From: Aquarana catesbeiana
Lineage: Eukaryota; Chordata; Amphibia; Anura; Ranidae
NCBI RefSeq assembly: GCF_042186555.1
Contig: NC_133324.1
Location: forward strand, 71,972,189-72,036,188
Length of the DNA: 64,000 nt
Direction of reading: 5' to 3'
The position numbers and the translations under genes are program-made. The stretch's first letter is position 1. Every line of letters starts with the position of its first letter. The notes under the pieces are model-generated. The model saw only the letters and a list, made by a program, of their open reading frames with translations, searched no databases and was not told where the DNA came from. This document shows, in pieces, positions 33,463 to 44,329 of the stretch.

Positions 33463-34549
33463 TAAGGAGAAATGGATGGGTCATAAGAACATAACAGAGT
33501 TGAGAATTGGAAAAAAAAAAGGGCAAAACAGTTGATTAAATATAACAAAAAAAAGAAAACTTAGATTAGACTGTGAAGATGTTACAGGTAGATAGAAATA
33601 TCTTCCTTTTTAGGGATGCAAATTGCAGAATTATTACATTGTAAGGGCCTGGTAACATTTACCAAGCGAACACAACTGTCTGTTTTTCCAGTCTCAGCCA
33701 CATACACCATAGACTCATTGCTGTAACCGTTAACATGTGATTAATTGACAAACCACAATCCAGCAGATAGGTTGCCGCATATTACAGCAATAGAGCAGCA
33801 ATTAAACTGTCTTTTCCTTAGTGGCACACGACTCTGTCCTTTCTCAACCCCTGAGCTGATTTGCAGTGGCTCAAAATTAACTTAAAAGTCCTGTTTGCTG
33901 ACAGCTTAAAGCTTAATCGACTGGAAACCAAATAGTCTGTTTGAAATTCAGCACCAGAGTTATTGATAAAGCCATGTGCAAATTGTACTTGCTGAAAGAC
34001 AGCAATTGGGCAGCTTGCCTTTATGTCTGTGCGCAACTTAGCAGGGAGACGCAGTCAGGATTGTCTTGTCAAGTCTTTCATCACACTGTGCCTGCTCTGG
34101 AGTATCCCCAGACTAATCACATACCGTTGGATGTTTAATTTGTTACATAAAAGCCTCTTCTGCTCTGTCTTTGCACATTGCTGGGCCTACATTTTTTGAT
34201 GGGACAAATAGTCTAGGGCCTTGTAGCACAATATTTCAGGGAGCGAGGAATCCTTTGTGTTGTAATTAAAACCTATATTGCTCATGCAGGTCTGCCGTAT
34301 AAAATTCATGCAACAGTATCACGTAGAATTTACTTTTATGCAATACAATTGGAACTGTGTTTAAAAACAGAGCAGGAACCGCACAAAAGGGATTCATAAT
34401 GTAGTAAACGATTTACAGATTAAATACAATCAGAGTTAAATGCAACTTATAATAAGGCCACTTACCTAGCTAGAGATTGTCCAGCCAAGTTTGACAAAAT
34501 TTGGCATATTTGGCTGGAAACGGATGCAACAAATGCCACACAATAATAC
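33463..34549. other. Single-copy-looking stretch, possible conserved noncoding DNA
   Basis: No TE words or inverted ends from about 33600 to 34500. It is rich in TTAAT, TTAATTGACA and ATTGATAAAG type motifs and has no coding frame of note. Low-confidence candidate for host regulatory sequence. Confidence 0.3.
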
Positions 34550-35263
34550 TAGGGTTGCACCGATACTAGTATTGGTGCCGATACTGAGTATTTGCACAAA
34601 TATCGGTACTCGTGCAAATGTACTGATACCTGAAACCAATACTTTCAGGCTCGGCTCTTTGAACTGTCAGTGGGTCTCCCCTATATTAAAGAAGTTCGGC
34701 AATTGGAGCCGTCAAAAAAAAAAAAAAAAAAACAGCCGGCAAAGTTTATTACCAACATTGCTCAGCCCTGAAACACTAAAGTAAAAAGAAACAATGTTTC
34801 TTTTTGTATTTTTATGTTTCTTCATCTGTAGATCAAAGGGATGAACAAATGTTCCTCTGTTTAACCTTAATAACCCTTAATTTACTCTAATCAGCCTTAA
34901 TTAACTCCCTAGTCTCCTCCATTTAATTATTTTCCTGCTTTTTTTCTTTTGTTCATGTCTATTTTATAAACGATAAAGGATTAAAACTTTTTTTTTTGTT
35001 TGCTTTGTTAATATAGTGAATATCTTTACACATATATATTAACCTATATTTGCACATTTGACATTGAAAAAGTGCTAAATTAAAAAAAAAAAAAATCTTT
35101 TTAATTTGTAAATAACTTTTCAATGCTTTGTACCATTGCTGACAGCTGAAGTTAAAACAAAACTGTTGCGGTAGGTATCGGTAATTGGTATCGGCGAGTA
35201 CTAAAAAAAAAAGTATCGGTACTTGTACTCATTGTAAAAAAAAATGGTATCGGTGCATCCCTA
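34550..35263. mobile_element. Non-autonomous hAT element with 8-bp duplication
   Basis: TAGGGTTGCACCGATAC (34550) and GTATCGGTGCATCCCTA (to 35263) are inverted with one mismatch. The flanking 8 bp AATAATAC is identical on both sides (34542-34549 and 35264-35271), the hAT hallmark. Sub-terminal repetition of TATCGGTA and GTACTCG words continues inward on both sides; the middle is AT-rich and non-coding. Confidence 0.92.
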
Positions 35264-35951
35264 AATAATACTTACAACTCCAATTTTGGCATAAGATCTC
35301 AATTCTGAAAACCATTACCCTTCAGTATTTTTGTACAGCAAGTTTAACCTCCCATAGCAGAACTACTGAAAGGTGATCATTGAATTTGATATATACGTCT
35401 TCTCTCTCTCAAATCCTCTCGTCCTGAGTAGGTGAGCAGTTTAAGACTTTGTGGTTTTTGTTGTATTGTCTATAACTTACAATAGTTGGTTCCTGTTAGT
35501 TTATACTCGAGCCGGGGTATGCCCAGAGGCTCTGTTTTGTGACCCACCTCTTAACTTGAAAACATAAACAGAATTTGCAAAAAAATAAAAAAAATGCAAC
35601 TTACAAGAGCAAAAGCACAGGGGGAGGTGAAAGGTGAAATTTATACACTGTTAAGATGCTAGAATCCTGCCCTGGCCACTGGTAAGGAAAGCGCACCACC
35701 TCCCTGAAGATGAAATGCTTTTCTATCATGGAAAAAGCCCGGCAGTGCGTAGGTGGCACATCTGCATTCCAAACTCCACCCCTTCACAGCACGTCTTTGC
35801 ACCAGGGATTTCATTATGTGGAAAAAAATGTTCAAAACACTAAAGCAAACCGGTTACATACTGTAAAACATAAGCAGCATAGCAAATGTGCAACACCAGC
35901 AAATAAATATAAGCTATACAAAAACACAAATTCTACAAGTCTTCTGGAACC
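35264..35951. other. Unassigned stretch
   Basis: No gene or clear repeat seen. Confidence 0.35.
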
Positions 35952-36203
35952 AGGGGCTTCAAACTTTCTAAGTAAATGGCCAATCTGCTGTCCTTCAGGC
36001 TTTAGGGAGTCCAAACTGTGGCTAGTGGGTGTGGAAAATGCCTCAACATCAGTGCCCCCATCATTGGTTTTAATGGGGGAAATAGTGTCCCATTGATCGT
36101 TCAGTAGCGGGAGTGGTGCCCCATCATTGGTGTCAGTTGGTGGACTAGTGCCCCAAGGGCCAGATAAAGGCAAGCATAGGGCCACAGTTTGGAGACCACT
36201 GTT
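35952..36203. mobile_element. hAT-like MITE (CAGTGGTCTCCAAACTGTGG ends)
   Basis: CAGGGGCTTCAAACTTTCT at the left and GCCACAGTTTGGAGACCACTG at the right are imperfect inverted repeats. Inside, the GTGCCCC-ATCATTGGT phrase repeats about every 60 bp. Flanks TTCTGGAA and TTCTAGAT could be a decayed 8-bp duplication. Confidence 0.55.
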
Positions 36204-36651
36204 CTAGATCATCATTCAAAAAATATTTTTTTCCCCAAGGTGTCGGTACAGGTGACCGAGACAATAAACAATAAAATGTTTTTTTGTAGAAAAGAATATA
36301 ATTTATTGGTCCAAAAATATATATTTTATATCCTTAACACATATCACCATCAGGTAAAAGCAATTATCATATGTACTAGACCACCAATTTCATATAGTCA
36401 TCCTCATTTGGTAACATCATTTTTGCATATTGTTATTCTAATAAGTCTATGTGGTCCAATGACCTTTTTTTATAAATACAATAATGGTTTGCCTAGCACC
36501 ACCACCAATCTAAGTAATCAGGGAAATCTATATAAATGAAAGAAGACGTGTTATTAATTATACTGAGTCAACATAACATATACAGTAGGTCATATGTAAA
36601 TATACTGAAATCCCAAAAGAGATGTATGTTTTTTTGGGTTTTTTTTGTTTT
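36204..36651. other. AT-rich stretch, possible antisense retroelement tail
   Basis: AATAAACAATAAAATG (36263) and AATATAATTTATTGG suggest polyadenylation-like remains. No ORF. Confidence 0.35.
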
Positions 36652-36655
36652 TTAA

Positions 36656-37100
36656 GAATCATACTTACCTAGGTGGATGCAGCATCGGTTTGATGCTGCA
36701 TCTGTCCCCCCGTGGCTCTAACACTGAGAACCGAGCGATCGAACACCGCTGATCGCTCGGTTCTTACAGCTCCTTGAGCAGAGAGCTGCTGACTGTCAGC
36801 TCTCTGCTCTGCCTCCCACGCTCACTGGAGTGCTGGGCTGTGGGGGAGGGACGGAAGTGGCCGGCTCAGGCACTTAGCGGATCGCTGAGAGGCTGAGCCA
36901 CGTGCCGGTCCAGGCATGTGGGTGGATCCCGACTCCATTGTTGCAATCTTGCCCAAGCCTGGACTGGCTCTGTGACATCAGCCCATAGTGGGCTTCAGCC
37001 TGGTGTCTGCTGAAAATGGGTCACAAGAGTGCAGAACGAACTGCACTCCTGTGATCCACAGGAGAAGTACAGCCAAGGGAGCTTTGGCTGTACTTCTCCT
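36656..37100 (+). mobile_element. TTAA-type MITE with decayed left end
   Basis: TTAA at 36652-36655 and 37101-37104. The right end GGCTGTACTTCTCC is typical. Interior hairpins GATGCAGCATCGGTTTGATGC, ACCGAGCGATCG...CGATCGCTCGGT and GAGCAGAGAGCTGCTGAC with CAGCTCTCTGCTC. Relatives at 19666 and 63687. Confidence 0.65.
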
Positions 37101-37252
37101 TTAAGTATCCATACAACAGTAATGTGTCCTACAAAAGTGACAAGTAGATAGAAATCAGTTCAAATTTGTCCATAAATCTTTATAATGTCCTTCAAAAGTG
37201 CTCTATGTGCCATAAATCCACAAACTCAATGTGCTCTTCCCTTCACCATATA

Positions 37253-37971
37253 CACTCACCCGCCACTTTATTAGGTACACCTTGCTAGTACCGGGTTGGA
37301 CCCCTTGAACTGCCTTATTTCTTCATGGCATAGAATCAACTAGGTGTTGGAAGCATTCCTCATAGATTTTGGTCCATAGTGACATGATAGCATCACGCAG
37401 TTGCTGCAGATTTATCGGCTGCACATCCATGATGCAAACCTCCCATTCCACCACATCCCAATGGTGCTCTGTTGGCTTGAGATCTGGTGACTGTGGAGGC
37501 CATTGGAGTACAGTGACCTCATTGTCATGTTCAAGAAGCCAGTGGTGAGGTGATTTGCACATTTTGACATGGTGCGTTATTCTGCTGGAAGGAGCCATCA
37601 GAAGATGGGTACACTGTAGTGATAAAGGGATGGACATGGTCAGCAACAATACTCAGGTAGGCCGTGGTGTTTAAACAATGCTTAATTGGTACTAAGTGGC
37701 CCAAAGTGTGCCAAGAAAATATCCCCCATTACACCACCAGCAGCCTGAACCATTACAAGGCAAGATAAATCCATTCTTTCATGTTGTTTATTGCAAATTC
37801 TGACCCTACCATCTGAATGTCGCAGCTAAAATCGAGACTCATCAGACCAGGCAACGTTCTTCTAGTGTCCCATTTTGGTAAGTCTGTGTGAATTGTAGCC
37901 TCAGTTTCCTGTTCTTAGGTGCAGTCTTCTGCTGCTGCAGCCCATCTGCTTTAAGGTTCGATGTTTGTGCA
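37253..37971 (-). pseudogene. Tc1-like element 1: left end and C-terminal transposase part
   Basis: The inverted repeat CACTCACCCGCCACTTTATT follows TA at 37251-37252. On the minus strand the frame 37323-37649 contains WPPQSPDLKPTEHHWDVVEW, matching the D-L-N-P-I-E-x-L-W motif of Tc1 transposases, with the catalytic Glu kept but the Ile changed to Thr and Leu to His. Upstream parts are frameshifted. The element is cut off at 37971, where a different Tc1 family begins. The same family occurs at 48938. Confidence 0.75.
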
Positions 37972-39262
37972 TTCAGGTGTGACTGGGGAGCAGATGTGTT
38001 AAATTTGGTGTTATCGCTCTTACTGGTCACTGGAAGTTCAACATAGCACCTCATGGCAAAGAACTCTCTGAGGATCTGAAAAAAAGAATTGTTGCTCTAT
38101 ATAAAGATGGCCTAGACTATAAGAAGATTGCCAAGACCCTGAAACTGAGCTGCAGCAAGGTGGCCAAGACCATACAGCGGTTTAACAGGACAGGTTCCAC
38201 TCAGAACAGGCCTCGCCATGGTCAACCAAACAAGTTGAGTGCACGTGCTCAGTGTCATATCCAGAGGTTGTCTTTGTGAAATAGACATATGAATGCTGCC
38301 AACATTGCTGCTGAGGCTGAAGAGGTGGGGGGGGGGTCAGCCTGTCAGTGCTCAGACCATACGCCGCACACTGCATCATCTGCATGGCTGCTATCCCAGA
38401 AGGAAGCCTCTTTTGAAGCCGATGCACAAGAAAGCCCCCAAACAGTTTGCTGAAAACAAGCAGACTCAGGACATGGATTACTAGAACCATGTCCTGTGGT
38501 CTGATGAGACCAAGATAACTTATTTGGTTCAGATGGTGTCAAGCGTGTGTGGTGGCAACCAGGTGAGGAGTACAAAGACAAGCGTGTCTTGCCTACAGTC
38601 AAGCATGGTGTTGGGAGTGTCATGGTCTGGGGCTGAATGAGTGCTGTCGACACTGGGGAGCTACAGTTCATCGAGGGAACCATGAATGCCAACATGTACT
38701 GTGACATACTGAAGCAGAGCATGATCCCTTCCCTTCTGAGACTGGGCCTCAGGGCAGTATTCCAACATAACGACCCCAAACATACCTCCAAGATGACCAC
38801 TGCCTTGCTAAAGAAGCTGAGCGTAAAGATGATGGACTGGCCAAGCATGTCTCCAGACCTAAACCCTATTGAGCATCTGTGGGGCATCCTCAAACGGAAG
38901 GTGGAGGAGCGCAAGGTCTCTAACATCCACCAGCTCCGTTATGGAGGAGTGGAAGAGGACTCCAGTGGCAACTTGTGAAGCTCACCTGGTGGCCACACAA
39001 AATATTGACACTTTGGGCCCAATTTGGACATTTTCACTTTGGGGTGTACTCAGTTTTGTTGCCAGCGGTTTGGACATTAATGGCTGTGTGTTGTGTTTTT
39101 TTGAGGGGACAGCAAATTTACATTGTTATACAAGCTGTACACTCACTACTTTACATTGTAGCAAAGTGTCATTTCTTATTTCTTCAGTGTTGTCACATGA
39201 AAATATATAATAAAATATTTACAAAAATGTGTGAGGGGTGTACTCACTTTTGTGAGATACTA
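37972..39262 (+). mobile_element. Tc1-like element 2, 5'-truncated
   Basis: Starts in the leader (CAGGTGTGACTGGGGAGCAG) and ends GTACTCACTTTTGTGAGATA just before a (TA)n tract. The 3' untranslated part carries TGTACTCAGTTTTGTTGCCA and GCGGTTTGGACATTAATGGC. The left inverted repeat is missing because of the junction with element 1. An isolated inverted copy of the same end, AGTATCTCACAAAAGTTT, lies at 39339-39356 across the TA tract. Confidence 0.8.
38043..38980 (+). pseudogene. Tc1-like transposase, decayed
   Basis: The start codon is ATA at 38043 where the family has ATG (reading ...APHGKELSEDLKKRI). The helix-turn-helix region KKIAKTLKLSCSKVAKTIQ is intact to about 38230. Lesions: TGA at about 38276, a G-run of 8-9 near 38327 with a frame change, TAG at 38482 replacing a Trp codon before NHVLWSDE, a frame change after DETKIT, and TGA at 38634. 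The last frame (38637-38978) holds FQHNDPKHTS and WPSMSPDLNPIEHLWG. The family has Gln-Asp-Asn-Asp at FQxND, so the catalytic Asp (34 residues before the Glu) is His here. The element cannot encode an active enzyme. Confidence 0.88.
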
Positions 39263-39267
39263 TATAT

Positions 39268-39338
<71 letters not shown>

Positions 39339-39360
39339 AGTATCTCACAAAAGTTTGGAT

Positions 39361-39413
<53 letters not shown>
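39262..39413. repeat. (TA)n microsatellite around an inverted Tc1 end
   Basis: Two TA tracts (39262-39331 and 39364-39413) bracket a 27-bp inverted fragment of the Tc1 end. Confidence 0.9.
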
Positions 39414-39417
<4 letters not shown>

Positions 39418-39444
39418 GAGAGAGAGATATCTAGATGTATATCA

Positions 39445-39834
39445 TAGTTTGTGGGCGCTATAATTTTCCTACAGACTAAATAATATAATATAATTATTTT
39501 TACCAAAGAAATGTAGCAGATTACATTTTGGTCTAAAATCGTGAAAGATTATTTATTTTAAAAATGCAAAAGAGAAACAAAGAAAAACATGTTTTTTTTT
39601 TTGTTTTTTTTTAAATTCAGTCTTTTTTCTTTTATTTAGCAAAAGATAAAAAACACAGTAGTGATTAAATACCACCAAAATAAAGCTATATTTGCGTGAA
39701 CAAAATGATAAAAATTTTGTTTGGGTACAGTATTGCATGACCGCGCAATTGTCATTCAAAGTGTGGCAGCGCTGAAAGCTGAATATTGGCCTGGGCAGGA
39801 AAGGGGTAAAAGTGCCCGGTGTTGAAGTGGTTAA
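39445..39834 (+). mobile_element. Family B TTAA-type transposon, right part only
   Basis: TTTGTGGGCGCTATAATTTT, AATGTAGCAGATTACATTTT, GATTAAATACCACCAAAATA, GCATGACCGCGCAATTGTCA and terminal TTGAAGTGGTTAA. The left two thirds are missing. Confidence 0.8.
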
Positions 39835-40622
39835 AGAACCAGTTTAGTGAAAAAAAATATATATATATTTATTGAAACCATATTTTAAATATCATCAGCT
39901 TTATACAATGTCACCTGTGCCAAACGTCTAGATAGGACATCTGAGGACCCCTTGTTTATCACACAAATTAATGATGAACATAACACAATTTACAATATAA
40001 TGTGTATACTACTAAACAACCAGAAACTACAGCAACAACATCCCAAGAAGCATAGGGTGATTTTTACAAAATTCAGAAATGTGAAGATATTGTTTCCCCC
40101 TTAGGTTAAAGAAAAAAGCCTCAGACATATGTTTTAATATCCCCTCTTTCCTTTCTCCTACAGGATCTTATCTGTGTAGGGAAAGAAGGTGCTTGGCCTG
40201 TAGTCACATCAATCATGGCCAGAAGTCATTTTAAGATTCTGATGGCCAGTCCTATGGGATCAGGGACTTTATTACTTGTTCCACGTCCTATGTTATATTT
40301 TGTCCCACCTGCCCCTCTGGTTTTAGTAGGTAGGCAGAACTATTAGGCTACTAAAGTTGCACTTTGGCAAGCATCGTAGAAATGTAGAAAATGGCTCACA
40401 CAATGTATCATGGCATTTCACCTACCCATGGAAAAGACTCGTTTATTGGGATTCTTTGGGATACAGACAATTTCTCCATGCCTATCTGAAAGGTTTAAAC
40501 AATTTGGTTGTAAAAATACTTTTTGGATATTTCAGTTGGATAGTATTTCTCCAAATGGCCTTAACAAAGAGATGAGCATAAAAATGAAAAATACAATTAA
40601 AGACAGAATTATATTAATTGGG

Positions 40623-40663
<41 letters not shown>

Positions 40664-40770
40664 TATAACAATTCTCTCTAAAAAGATGTATATTTTAAAT
40701 ATATAAAATTAAATAAAACCATGTGATATACAATTGTTTGTGTCATTACAATATAAGAATTGTATGAAAT
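39835..40770. other. Unassigned stretch with TA microsatellite
   Basis: A (TA)n tract at 40625-40660. CTTTCCTTTCTCCTACAG at 40147-40164 resembles a splice acceptor but stops follow at once in all frames worth considering. 40130-40380 may be retroelement remains. Confidence 0.35.
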
Positions 40771-41317
40771 ACTGTATTTATTGGCGTATAACACTCACTT
40801 TTTCACCTTGAAAATCGGGTGCAAATAGTGCGTGCGTGTTATACGCCAATACTTCAATTTTAGCTGCCTCGGAGGGGACAGGGAGGGGGGGCAGGACAAG
40901 CACCATCAGATTACATAAAGTGAGAATCTCCTGTTTACTTGGAGGCCTCTGTAATAGGAACTCCTGTCTCCTGGGCCTCCATTGGACCACTGTTCTGTCT
41001 ATCATAGGAGATTCTCACTGTATGTAATCTGTCAGCGCTCGTCCCGCCCCCCTCCCTGTCCCCTCTGGGCTGCAGATGGGCATCGATCAGGCTGCATTGA
41101 TGGCAATGGTGAGGCTGCATTGATGGCACTTGTGAGGCTGCAGATGGGCATTGATCAGGCTGCATTAATGGCACTTGTGAGGCTGCAGATGGGCACTGAC
41201 CCTTATTTTGCTTCAAAGATCCTTATTTAAAATTTAAGTTTTTTTTCCTGAAACTTCCCTCTTAAAATGAATGTGCGTGTTATACGCCTGTGCGTGTTAT
41301 ATACCGATAAATACGGT
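40771..41317. mobile_element. Foldback MITE, GTATTTAT-GGCGTATAACAC family, copy 1
   Basis: ACTGTATTTATTGGCGTATA (40771) and TATATACCGATAAATACGGT (to 41316) are imperfect inverted ends; TGCGTGTTATACGCC is repeated near each end. The inside has a hairpin with GTGAGAATCTCCTG...AGGAGATTCTCAC arms (40920-41015) and tandem copies of a roughly 55-bp phrase GGCTGCATTGATGGCA...GAGGCTGCAGATGGGCA (41088-41200). Confidence 0.75.
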
Positions 41318-41344
41318 AAATAGCATGGGACTTAACCCTAAGAA

Positions 41345-41349
<5 letters not shown>

Positions 41350-41389
<40 letters not shown>
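41350..41389. repeat. (TA)n microsatellite
   Basis: Pure TA tract abutting the left end of the next MITE. Confidence 0.9.
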
Positions 41390-41391
<2 letters not shown>

Positions 41392-42036
41392 TATTTATCG
41401 GTGTATAACACGCACCTCAATTTTAGGAGGGAAATTTAAGGAAAATAAATTACATTTTAAATAAAGAACTTTGAAGCAAAATTAGGGTCACAGCTCATCA
41501 ATGAACCCTGCTCAGTGCCCATCTGCAGCCTATAAATTGACCAACAATGCAGCTGGTTCAGTGCCCATCTGCAGCCTCACCAGTGTTGGATTATCCCTGC
41601 TGTCTCTGAGGGAAGAGGAGGAGCGAGTGCCGCTGAATTACACAGAGCTGCGATCTCCTGTGTACCCGGCACTCTGTCACTCACAGCCACGCCTCCTGGC
41701 CCTGCTCATATGATGGACAGAACAGTGGCCCAATGCGGGGCCAGGAGGTGTGGCTGTGAGTGACGGAGTGCCGGGTACACAGGAGATCGCGGCTCTGTGT
41801 AATTCAGCGGCGCTCGCTCCTCCTCTTCTCTCAGAGACAGCAGGGATAATTCAACACTGGTGAGGCTGCAATGATGGGAAAGGGGAGGCTGCAGATGGGC
41901 TCTATCTATGTACGGTAGTTCAGTGGCGCATGCTCCTCTTCCCTCAAAGACAGCAGGGATCAGTGTATAACACGCACCCACGATTTTCCCCTGATTTTAA
42001 GGGGAAAAAAGTGAGTGTTATACGCCGATAAATAGG
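41390..42036. mobile_element. Foldback MITE, same family, copy 2
   Basis: CGTATTTATCGGTGTATAAC at the left and TGTTATACGCCGATAAATAG at the right. The core is a long hairpin with arms about 41592-41715 and 41725-41850: CTGCTGTCTCTGAGGGAAGA, GAATTACACAGAGC, CAGGAGATCGC and GGCCAGGAGGTGTGGCTGTG type words in complement. Direct neighbour of copy 1 in the same orientation of ends. Confidence 0.8.
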
Positions 42037-42212
42037 GTATGTACTCGGCACTACTTCTGCCTTATTTTTTTATTTGTATTTGCTTGCATGTAAATCCTTT
42101 TTAGAGCAGAACTTTATGTGCTGGATTATTCTCCATTTATTATTATTACAGTTTTACCTGAATTGCAAAAAATTGTTTATAATTGTATAGCCGCAAAGAT
42201 CTGTAACTTTAA

Positions 42213-42666
42213 AGTGGTTGTAAAGGCAGCTGGTTTTCTTACCTTAATGCATTCTATGAATTAAGATAAATAGCCTTCTGTGCACAGCAGCCCCCCTCAT
42301 ACTCACCTGAGGTCCCTCTCTGTCCAATGATGTCCACGAGTGTCTGAGATTCTCCTTCCTGATTGGCTGAGGGACAGCAGCGGTGCCATTGGCTCCCGCT
42401 GCTGTCAATCAAAGTTAGCTAGCCAATCAGGGGATTGAGGGGCAGGGCCTGGGTCGGGGCTCCGTGTCTGAATGGACACACGGAGCTGTGACTCGGCTCG
42501 GGTGCCCCCATAGCAAGCTGCTTGCTGTAGGGGCACTGAACAGGAGGGAGGGACCCGAGAAGAGGGGGATCCGGGCTGCTCTGTGCAAAACCATTGCAAC
42601 GGAGTAGGTAAGTACAACATGTTTGTTATTTTTATAGGAAAAAAAACACAAGACTTTACAATCACT
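42213..42666 (-). mobile_element. TTAA-type MITE, uninterrupted copy
   Basis: TTAA at 42209-42212 and 42667-42670; ends AGTGGTTGTAAAGGC and ACTTTACAATCACT. Complement of 22462-23739 without the LINE, so it serves as the empty reference for that insertion. Confidence 0.8.
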
Positions 42667-42670
42667 TTAA

Positions 42671-43520
42671 GGACAACGCAAAAAGATACCCATAATTGTA
42701 ACCTATCATCAAATATATTTTTCATCCAAAGTATGTTATAAATGTAAAACTTCAGGTGATCACAGAACTCCCCCTTGAAAAGTTATCTATCTGATTTTCC
42801 ATCCAGAAGATTCAGAGTGATCAATAGGCACAGAGCCACTCTGGTTGGCTCTTGATTTTGCTTGTGATCTGTGCTCTCTAATGGGCTGATAGCACAATGT
42901 CAGGCTTTTAGAGGACTCATGTTTTTTTTAGAATAACAGGTGCCTGCATGGCCATTTAATTGCAAAGGTCGCGCATGAGATGCTTGAAAACCTCGCCAAT
43001 TTTGTCCTGATTTTAAATGAAGCTTTGGCTACTGACAGTAAGAGGCGCTTTTGGCAAAATTACATTTGAACATGTGTGAAAGTTTAAAAAGTCCCCAAAT
43101 ACATATATTAAGTCCAGTGAAGTCCGAGGTCCTTCCTCCTGTCCACCAGGATGGGTGGCTTTTACTCATGTAAATTGGCATGTAAAAAATATTCAGTAGT
43201 GCAGTACTGTTAGCCCAGGCTACTTAAAACATGTTCAAAAACTAAACATTCTTAATATAGATCAAACATTAAAAAAAAAAAAAAATACTCAAATACATAT
43301 TAATTCCAGTGTTTATTCTACCTAGTCCAGTGAAGTAATTGTTCCCTCCTCCTGTCCGCTGGTGCTGGCGGGTGGCTTTTGGTGCTATGAGCCAGGGCTG
43401 ATGTGAGGACCCCCCCAAGGGTATGGCTAACCTTCTATGATCCGAAAGTAGGTGGCAACTAACGATGGAAGGCAGTGCTGGAGGCTGGCTGCCAAAAAAG
43501 AAAAACATTTTTTTTTTTTT
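42671..43520. other. Unassigned stretch with a direct repeat
   Basis: AAATACATATATTAAGTCCA...GGTGGCTTTTACTC (43096-43168) and AAATACATATTAATTCCAGT...GGTGGCTTTTGGT (43290-43384) are related direct copies of CCTCCTGTCC-containing sequence, probably of retroelement origin. No gene. Confidence 0.4.
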
Positions 43521-44329
43521 TAATTCAGATTCAGGGGTCAATTGTTAAAAAGATTGATGGAATTCCCTCTTTTAATATTCCTATAATGTCTGAGCAGTGC
43601 ACATTTTTTTTTTCAGACGTGTATAATATTTATAGCACAAATGCTTACGTTTTATCACTTTGCAAAGGTATCAAAATAGCAAGCTTTTCCGAAAGCACAG
43701 TAGCTGCTCAGCTCCCAATAGATTCTGTAGATAACTAGACCCGGTACAATATCTACAGCCCATATATCTATACCTATTTGTATCCGTGTCTCAGACATTT
43801 CCTTTGCATGTTGATTAGACCATTTGCAGATAGTTGGACCGTCATGCAGACAGTTTATCAGGTCATATTCCACTAAGACTTCGATGGAAGGGTTAGTCGT
43901 TTGCACATTAAAAGAGCTCTGCGGTAAAATGACAGGTGAAATATTGATCACAGCAAATGTTCTCTGGGAATACTTCAGCAGAGGTTTTTTAAAATATTAA
44001 ACAAGGCTGTGTTTTGATCTGTCATGCTTGGTACTGTGCAGTCTTAGGTGGTAGACATCTCAAAGAATGTGCTGAGATTCCTGATGCAGACTCACTGCTG
44101 ATGCCATCCCTCATACAAAAAAATAGCTATATTATTTTCTCCTAGCAGTGTTTTTTTCAGCTATGGGTGGAGTCTAGTGAGTAGTCACCTTCTGGCTTCT
44201 TGTATTTCTTGGGACCTCCATGCTAATGTTGATATAAGGGAACTAGCTAGGCTATGGACACTAAAATGTTTACATTCCTAACAGGCCGTAAATAAGCTTT
44301 GAAACAGTCAACTCTGACTTCTGTAATTA
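43520..44329. other. Single-copy-looking stretch around the candidate exon
   Basis: No TE ends or repeat phrases recognised. A poly(T) run at 43508-43520 marks its left edge and the Tc1 element at 44330 its right edge. Confidence 0.35.
43774..43918 (-). CDS. Candidate internal exon of unknown host gene
   Basis: A 145-bp minus-strand segment that reads as 48 codons plus one base without a stop, beginning SSFNVQTTNPSIEVLVEYDL and containing INCLHDGPTICKWSNQHA and then KEMSETRIQI. On the minus strand it is preceded by a pyrimidine-rich ACCTGTCATTTTACCGCAG acceptor-like tract and followed by a good donor, AATAG|GTATAG. The size is typical of an internal exon and the composition (Cys, Trp, His, regular hydrophobics) is protein-like, unlike the low-complexity frames elsewhere. 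The surrounding 43520-44330 shows no repeat words. I do not recognise the protein. It could still be chance or an ancient domesticated TE piece. Confidence 0.35.

Noticed and set aside
39262..39413. Frames made of IYIYIY or similar (also at 40625, 47910, 50776, 56079)
   Set aside because: Direct translation of TA microsatellites.
40147..40164. Splice-acceptor-like tract
   Set aside because: Followed closely by stops and by sequence with no coding character; isolated acceptor-like tracts are common in T-rich DNA.
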